The position numbers and the translations under genes are program-made. Positions 22,677-26,894 of a stretch of 26,894 nt of DNA are shown here, one piece after another. This DNA is from CAG-791 sp045113775. GTDB lineage: Bacteria; Bacillota; Clostridia; Lachnospirales; Lachnospiraceae. The stretch covers positions 1 to 26,894 of the forward strand of contig JBGUJH010000086.1 of the NCBI GenBank assembly GCA_045113775.1, in the 5' to 3' direction. The stretch's first letter is position 1; each line of letters begins with the position of its first letter. Below the pieces are notes generated by a model. It had not been told where the DNA came from. It saw nothing but the letters and a program-made list of their open reading frames with translations, and searched no databases.

Positions 22677-24059
22677 TTACAGCGCGATATTTCTTTTTGT
22701 CCTCAGGAACCTCACGAAAAAGACGCTCCCGATGACAAGAGGCATAAATCCCGCAAGCGCGTCACCGTACCAGAAGCCCTGGCTTCTGAGTCCCAGTACG
22801 AACCCGAAAAAGGCCGCAAGGCCAACTCTCGCGATCATTCCGTCCAATATGGCAACCAATAGGTTTATCCTGGAGTTGCCCGATCCGTTTATAAACGCGA
22901 ATGCAGGTGCCCTCGTGGCGGCTCCGTAAGAATTCAGTACGATCGGCAGAATAATCAGGGCATCTTTTGCCAGGACTTCCGGATCGCCGGTAAAGAAAGA
23001 ACAGACTTCCTCCGGGAATAAGAGGACCAGTGCGGAAAAAGCCGTGCCGAACGCTAACGAAACAGCCGTCACCGCAGCGACCGTTTTTATCACGCGGTCT
23101 TTCTTTCCGGCGCCGAGATTCTGTCCTACCATAGTGCTTCCCGCTGTAGTAAATGAATTGGAAACAACGCCCATCATGAGGCCTGTCTTATTGTAGATCC
23201 CCGCGAGCGCCGAGTACACCACTCCCTCCGCGTTGATCCAGCTGGTCAGCACTATTTTGGATATATTGACAGCAGCTGACTGAATTGCCATGGGAATGCC
23301 GAGCGCAAGGAGCTTTACTAGGCTTTCTTTATCGATCTTAAAACTTGCCGGTTTGAAGTCGAATCCGAAGCTGTCCCTGTGCGCATAGAGATAGATCATG
23401 GACGCCACGAAACTGGCTCCCTGCCCGATCACCGTAGCAAGCGCCGCTCCAAAGGGACCCATGTGAAAGACCGCGACAAACAAAAGGTCCAAGACCGTGT
23501 TAAGAACCGCAGCGGCGGCGATGAACACGAACGGCCTCTTGGAATCGCCCATCCCGCGCAGGATGGCGGAGACGATGTTATATCCGTAGATAAAGATCAG
23601 GCCGGCGATGCAGGTCACCATGTAATCCATTGTAAATGCATAGGATTCCGCCGGTGTGTTGAGCCAATTCAAAATATTGCTCCTGATCAGGTAGCACAGA
23701 ACCGCGATTGCAGCAGAAGCCCCGAGCAGAAAAGTGAACATGGTTCCGATCAGTTTCCGGACCTCTCTGCGCTCTCCCGCGCCGACCATCCTGGCGATGA
23801 TCACCTGCCCCGCGCTGGAAAAGCCCATCGCGAGAAAGGTCAGCAGGTGCAGGACATCCCCGCCGATCGATACGGCGGACATTCCGGCGCCGCCGTTCAC
23901 CTGCCCCACCACGACCATGTCGACCAGGTTGTAAACTGCCTGCAGCGCGTTTGCAGCAAAGAGCGGCGCAGCAAAAGAAAAAAGCAGCCCGGGTACGCTT
24001 CCGGTTGTCAGATCCCGGACCATTGTTTCAGATGCTGTGCCGCGTTGGTTGTCACTCAT
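22677..24059 (-). CDS. MATE-family multidrug/Na+ exporter
   Basis: A twelve-segment exporter of 460 residues in the MATE family (DinF/NorM-like branch), expelling cationic drugs or metabolites with a sodium or proton gradient. Typical features are the two similar halves of six segments, SFAAPLFAANALQAVYNLVDMVVVGQ at the N-terminus, ILRGMGDSKRPF before the middle, and TTAGSTMVGQNLGAGKKDRV in the second half. The start at 24059 follows GAGGAGC. No partner regulator is adjacent except the XRE gene downstream on the same strand, 125 bases away. Regulation by that protein is possible but unsupported. The substrate is unknown. Confidence 0.95.
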   Translation of the reverse strand: MSDNQRGTASETMVRDLTTGSVPGLLFSFAAPLFAANALQAVYNLVDMVVVGQVNGGAGMSAVSIGGDVLHLLTFLAMGFSSAGQVIIARMVGAGERREVRKLIGTMFTFLLGASAAIAVLCYLIRSNILNWLNTPAESYAFTMDYMVTCIAGLIFIYGYNIVSAILRGMGDSKRPFVFIAAAAVLNTVLDLLFVAVFHMGPFGAALATVIGQGASFVASMIYLYAHRDSFGFDFKPASFKIDKESLVKLLALGIPMAIQSAAVNISKIVLTSWINAEGVVYSALAGIYNKTGLMMGVVSNSFTTAGSTMVGQNLGAGKKDRVIKTVAAVTAVSLAFGTAFSALVLLFPEEVCSFFTGDPEVLAKDALIILPIVLNSYGAATRAPAFAFINGSGNSRINLLVAILDGMIARVGLAAFFGFVLGLRSQGFWYGDALAGFMPLVIGSVFFVRFLRTKRNIAL

Positions 24060-24100
24060 TTAAGTTGCTCCTCGCTTACTTTAGTGCGATTATTAGTTAT

Positions 24101-24116
24101 GGCTCGCGGTGCGAGC
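24101..24116. repeat. GCTCGC-GGT-GCGAGC palindrome
   Basis: A 6-bp inverted repeat (24102-24107 with 24111-24116) between the MATE start and the gpsA-like stop, of the same kind as 22631-22647. Confidence 0.45.
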
Positions 24117-24167
24117 TGCCGTTCCGGATTCAGCTCCTGAAGCAATTATACCGCTTCGGCCTCGAAA

Positions 24168-24199
24168 AGAAAACGGACCGGGAATCTGTCCCCGGTCCG
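24168..24199 (-). terminator. Terminator of the gpsA-like gene
   Basis: CGGACCGGG (24174-24182) pairs perfectly with CCCGGTCCG (24191-24199). A T-rich tract follows on the minus strand, right after the stop at 24223. Confidence 0.88.
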
Positions 24200-24222
24200 C
24201 TGTTTTTTGCTGTTGTTTCTGT

Positions 24223-25269
24223 TCATTTCTCCACGAACATTGTGAACTTTTCCCAAGGGATATTAACTTCCGCGCCCTGGTTAATGATCTCGTCCACATG
24301 CATGAGAAGCGGATAGTCGTCAAGACTCACAACGCCTCTGGCTGCCAGTTTTCTGACTGCCCGCGCAGTCCTGGTCGCAATCACGATAGACTCGAGTGTA
24401 ACGCCCTTGAGCTCTTCCATTGCCTGGTCAAATGTCAGTCCTCTGCCAAGAAGTGTGCCGATCTTGCGGGTACGGCCGCCGAATACTGTGACATACAGGT
24501 CGCCCGCACCGTGAATGATATTCTCGGGACCTCCTCCGATCAGAGCGAGAAGCTGAATCATTTCCTTGACGCCCTGACCAAACAGAGCCGCCTGGGAATT
24601 GTAGTGAACAGCGCCGATCTTGCCGTCACGCTTCTCCGCAAGTCCAACCGCAAGGGATACGCCGAGTGCATAAGCGTTCTTCATTGCCACAGCGCACTCT
24701 ACACCGACAACATCTGTGGATAAGCTGATGTGATAGTAATCAGTTGCCAGAAGCGCCTTGATCTTCTTAAGAGTTTCCATATCTTTTCCGCAGAAAGCGA
24801 CATGGCTGTCATCGTGATCCGCAAGCTCATAACTGGTGCAAGGCCCGCCGATCGCATTGAAATTTATATGCTTGCCTGCCGGCTGACGCTGCTCGAAGAT
24901 CGTGGGATAGGGAACCAGCGTACCATCCTCGAGGTCGACCATTCCTTTAGTAACTGTGAGGAGCGGAACCTCTTCGGGAAGTACCGGAAGGACCTCATCA
25001 CAGAACCAGTCGAGACCGAAACTGCTGACGCCGCCCAGGATCAGATCTGCGCCTTGGAGCGCTTCCTGCAGCTCTTCGATCTGATAATATTTGATCCCGT
25101 CATGAAGTGTTCTCTTCAGTGTGATGTGATAGTTGTCCTTTCTGAGTCCGTCAATGATTTCCCTGTCCAAAGGGGATCCTACGAGTCTGACTTCATGCCC
25201 GTTTTCAAAAGCCGGGAATGTGATCGCAGAGTTCATCTGCCCTGCACATACAAATGTTATAACGCTCAT
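24223..25269 (-). CDS. GpsA-like NAD(P)-dependent glycerol-3-phosphate dehydrogenase, divergent
   Basis: A 348-residue protein of the glycerol-3-phosphate dehydrogenase family, which makes glycerol-3-phosphate for phospholipids. The two active-site lysines are present: Lys108 in TVTKGM and Lys197 in AVAMKNAYALG. AGDLYVTVFGGRTRKIGTLLGRG matches the family GDL..T....SRN segment. The Rossmann glycine motif at the N-terminus is unusual: FVCAGQMNSA instead of GAG.MG.A, so two of three glycines are changed (Cys8, Asn13), as seen in some divergent paralogues. It has its own promoter and terminator and stands alone, so I give no gene symbol. It could be a specialised paralogue on another hydroxyacid phosphate. 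Confidence 0.85.
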   Translation of the reverse strand: MSVITFVCAGQMNSAITFPAFENGHEVRLVGSPLDREIIDGLRKDNYHITLKRTLHDGIKYYQIEELQEALQGADLILGGVSSFGLDWFCDEVLPVLPEEVPLLTVTKGMVDLEDGTLVPYPTIFEQRQPAGKHINFNAIGGPCTSYELADHDDSHVAFCGKDMETLKKIKALLATDYYHISLSTDVVGVECAVAMKNAYALGVSLAVGLAEKRDGKIGAVHYNSQAALFGQGVKEMIQLLALIGGGPENIIHGAGDLYVTVFGGRTRKIGTLLGRGLTFDQAMEELKGVTLESIVIATRTARAVRKLAARGVVSLDDYPLLMHVDEIINQGAEVNIPWEKFTMFVEK

Positions 25270-25332
25270 GGTTTTCTCCTTATATAATGCTGTGTATATT
25301 TGATATAACTATTCTGTTTTTCGTTTCTTTTT

Positions 25333-25360
25333 GTTTTACCTGTTGTTTTTTCTGAGTCAA
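25333..25360 (-). promoter_or_regulatory. Promoter of the gpsA-like gene
   Basis: On the minus strand TTGACT (25360-25355) and TAAAAC (25338-25333) are separated by 16 bases. The start codon is about 60 bases downstream, after AAGGAGAA. Confidence 0.6.
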
Positions 25361-25418
25361 CCCTATCATTACAATTACTATAAGTCAAATCTCATGATGC
25401 GGTCGAAATGATCCATAG

Positions 25419-25455
25419 AAAAAACACCCGCCGTGAAGCTGGTGCGGACTCGGGT
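25419..25455 (-). terminator. Possible terminator of the amide hydrolase gene
   Basis: ACCCG (25426-25430) pairs with CGGGT (25451-25455), with partial inner pairing and six T following on the minus strand at 25424-25419. The rest of the 285-base gap (25270-25554) shows no gene. Confidence 0.5.
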
Positions 25456-25554
25456 CTTATCATACGTATGGAATATGAGCCGGAATTGATCGTACGGGGG
25501 ACCACCGGCCCTGTATAGTGAGTCATGGGGACAGTGAGATTAAGGTACATAGAT

Positions 25555-26724
25555 TCACTGGCCGGCCGTAACCTGGTTTCCTGTCACATCAAATACGAAT
25601 GATTTAGAGTAATTTTGGAATGGCCAGACTTCTACCGTTTTCTTTTCGTTGTTATAGATCGCGCTGTACTGCGTCATGGAAATACCGGACGCGTTCGTGT
25701 ATGGGTTCTGCACCGCGCTCTGGAGAATTACCAATGCCGCCGATTCCGGCATTACAGTATAGTACTCCTCTTTTGAAGTATCTCTGTAGCGCTCCAATTG
25801 CCCCAGGATCGTCACAAAGCGGTGATAGCCGTGCCCATAACCGTAATGATAATCCGGAGAGGTGTTTTCATCGGTCATTTTGACAGCTTCTTCTCTGAGC
25901 TTGCCGTTCCGATAAGAATTTTCCATGTCATCGCTGCCCAGATAAAAGTTCGTACAGATATCAGAGGGAATAACACTGATCACACTGTTCCGGCTCTCAA
26001 TCACAACACTGCGGCCGGAAGCATCAGTTACCATCAGATGGCAGTCCTGCCAGTCTTCCGGAAGCAAAATACCGGTTTTCGTTTTTTGGATGGCTTCATC
26101 TACATTCTCGCAGTCGTCCAGCATATATCGGAGCAGCATGCTGGATGCGACCGGCAGTTTAGCAGGCTGGTCACCCTCTTTGATATCAACTCGCAGAAGA
26201 GATACACAAAGGCCCTGGTCATTGATTCCGTCCATACACTCATAAGGCAGAATATCCATCATACTTATGTCAAATCCCTCAAGGTCCGGCCCGCCCTGCT
26301 GAAACATGGGATTGCCTTCGTCGCACCAGACCGCATCTGCCACAGCGATCGATTCGTACTTGCCCTCCGGCTTACAGTGGAGGACGACGTTTAATCCGGT
26401 CAGTGAACGGTCTTCCTTGGAAACACGATGCGGATAATCATAATTCCTGCAGGTTATGGGCTCTCCATCAGTATTATGAGTAAAGAAGGTCGAGCACCCG
26501 GAATCAATATAGCCCACTTTCCGCATTGCCTCCATCACTTCCGGGCCATAATAGTCTTTTGTATAGTCCATGTAGTAAAGGTAACCATCTTTATCCAACC
26601 GGGTGATGCCCGCATGTGTTCCCGTCGAAGATCCGCAGCCGGACAGAAGGCAGACGATCAGAGCGATTGCTGTCAGTGTTGCCAGGAATTCTTTTTTCTT
26701 TATCAAAACATTCCTTGCATTCAT
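25555..26724 (-). CDS. Lipoprotein linear amide C-N hydrolase (choloylglycine hydrolase-like Ntn fold)
   Basis: A secreted Ntn hydrolase of 389 residues that would cleave a linear amide bond, related to bile salt hydrolase/penicillin V acylase. The lipoprotein signal ends at LLSGCG (Cys30). The expected nucleophile is Cys77 in DSGCSTFF, so self-cleavage before Cys77 would be needed to expose it. Arg93 and Asp96 in CRNYDYP keep the 16- and 3-residue spacing of Cys2/Arg18/Asp21 in bile salt hydrolases. GINDQGLCVS, ICTNFYLGSDD and HGYHRFVTI supply further likely active-site residues. The start at 26724 follows GAGGAAG at short spacing. Substrate unknown: bile salts, N-acyl amino acids or acyl-homoserine lactones are all possible, and family resemblance alone does not decide. 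Confidence 0.85.
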   Translation of the reverse strand: MNARNVLIKKKEFLATLTAIALIVCLLSGCGSSTGTHAGITRLDKDGYLYYMDYTKDYYGPEVMEAMRKVGYIDSGCSTFFTHNTDGEPITCRNYDYPHRVSKEDRSLTGLNVVLHCKPEGKYESIAVADAVWCDEGNPMFQQGGPDLEGFDISMMDILPYECMDGINDQGLCVSLLRVDIKEGDQPAKLPVASSMLLRYMLDDCENVDEAIQKTKTGILLPEDWQDCHLMVTDASGRSVVIESRNSVISVIPSDICTNFYLGSDDMENSYRNGKLREEAVKMTDENTSPDYHYGYGHGYHRFVTILGQLERYRDTSKEEYYTVMPESAALVILQSAVQNPYTNASGISMTQYSAIYNNEKKTVEVWPFQNYSKSFVFDVTGNQVTAGQ

Positions 26725-26789
26725 CTCTTCCTCATCCTGTTTCTGATGGACAAATCAACAGCTCGTCGGAATGTAGTCAAGTCCCGCTG

Positions 26790-26821
26790 CAAACTCGCCG
26801 CCTATAGAGGCGGCGAGTTTG
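26790..26821. terminator. Strong hairpin upstream of the amide hydrolase
   Basis: CAAACTCGCCGCC (26790-26802) pairs perfectly with GGCGGCGAGTTTG (26809-26821). The flanking T content is modest, so it may end a gene beyond the window or act as a two-way block. Confidence 0.55.
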
Positions 26822-26834
26822 TAACAAAACTTAT

Positions 26835-26862
26835 TCAGTGGCGGGAGACAAGCCCCCACTGA
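26835..26862. other. Second hairpin near the window end
   Basis: TCAGTGG (26835-26841) pairs with CCACTGA (26856-26862), with an inner GGG/CCC stem and one bulged C. It stands 13 bases after the previous hairpin. The role is unknown, and the remaining bases to the window end contain no gene. Confidence 0.4.
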
Positions 26863-26894
26863 GTTAAATGATGCACACGCGTGCGGAATGGAAG

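Overview
The window looks like a chromosomal segment of a Gram-positive, anaerobic Clostridia-type bacterium, most likely Lachnospiraceae or a close relative. Evidence is the MurT/GatD lipid II amidation pair (Gram-positive), an LL-diaminopimelate aminotransferase (DapL), strong AGGAGG-type ribosome binding sites, TTG starts, a GPH symporter, a MATE exporter, Clostridia-style lipoproteins, and moderate GC. The family assignment is inference from gene content. I saw no rRNA, tRNA, phage, transposase or cas gene.

Layout. Positions 1-4600 hold carA-carB (carbamoyl phosphate synthase) behind a promoter/hairpin leader. Positions 4740-6497 hold a convergent two-repeat lipoprotein, separated by a two-way terminator. 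A second copy of the carA leader (6646-6756) precedes a probable operon: an orphan ATP-grasp ligase, murT and gatD (6912-10535). A 53-bp tandem hairpin array (10528-10961) begins inside the last codons of gatD. The minus strand then carries dapL (13085-14299) and asnB (11107-12747) in an intergenic landscape crowded with palindromes, then a tetR-yczE pair (14676-15870) divergent from an EamA exporter (16031-16900). The remainder is almost all minus strand: a GPH symporter, then xth - glycosyltransferase - tartrate/malate-type dehydrogenase read as one unit, an XRE regulator with a desulfoferrodoxin-like tail, a MATE exporter, a GpsA-like dehydrogenase and a secreted Ntn amide hydrolase.

The genes themselves are mostly ordinary housekeeping functions. 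The unusual content lies in repeats and leaders. (1) A short palindromic repeat, core GACCTCTGAGGTATCTTG, is embedded without frameshift in both carB and murT. The same roughly 70-bp composite is read in two different frames, giving ATSEV-type peptides in CarB and RPLRYL-type peptides in MurT. Stray copies flank asnB and dapL. This resembles in principle the Rickettsia palindromic elements that invade coding genes. (2) Two near-identical promoter-hairpin leaders drive carAB and the ATP-grasp/murT/gatD unit. (3) A 147-bp region upstream of dapL can fold into a closed multi-branch structure. (4) An array of eight full 53-bp hairpin units follows gatD. (5) Paired 33-bp palindromes lie upstream of asnB. 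All structural statements come from hand pairing. No folding program or database was used.
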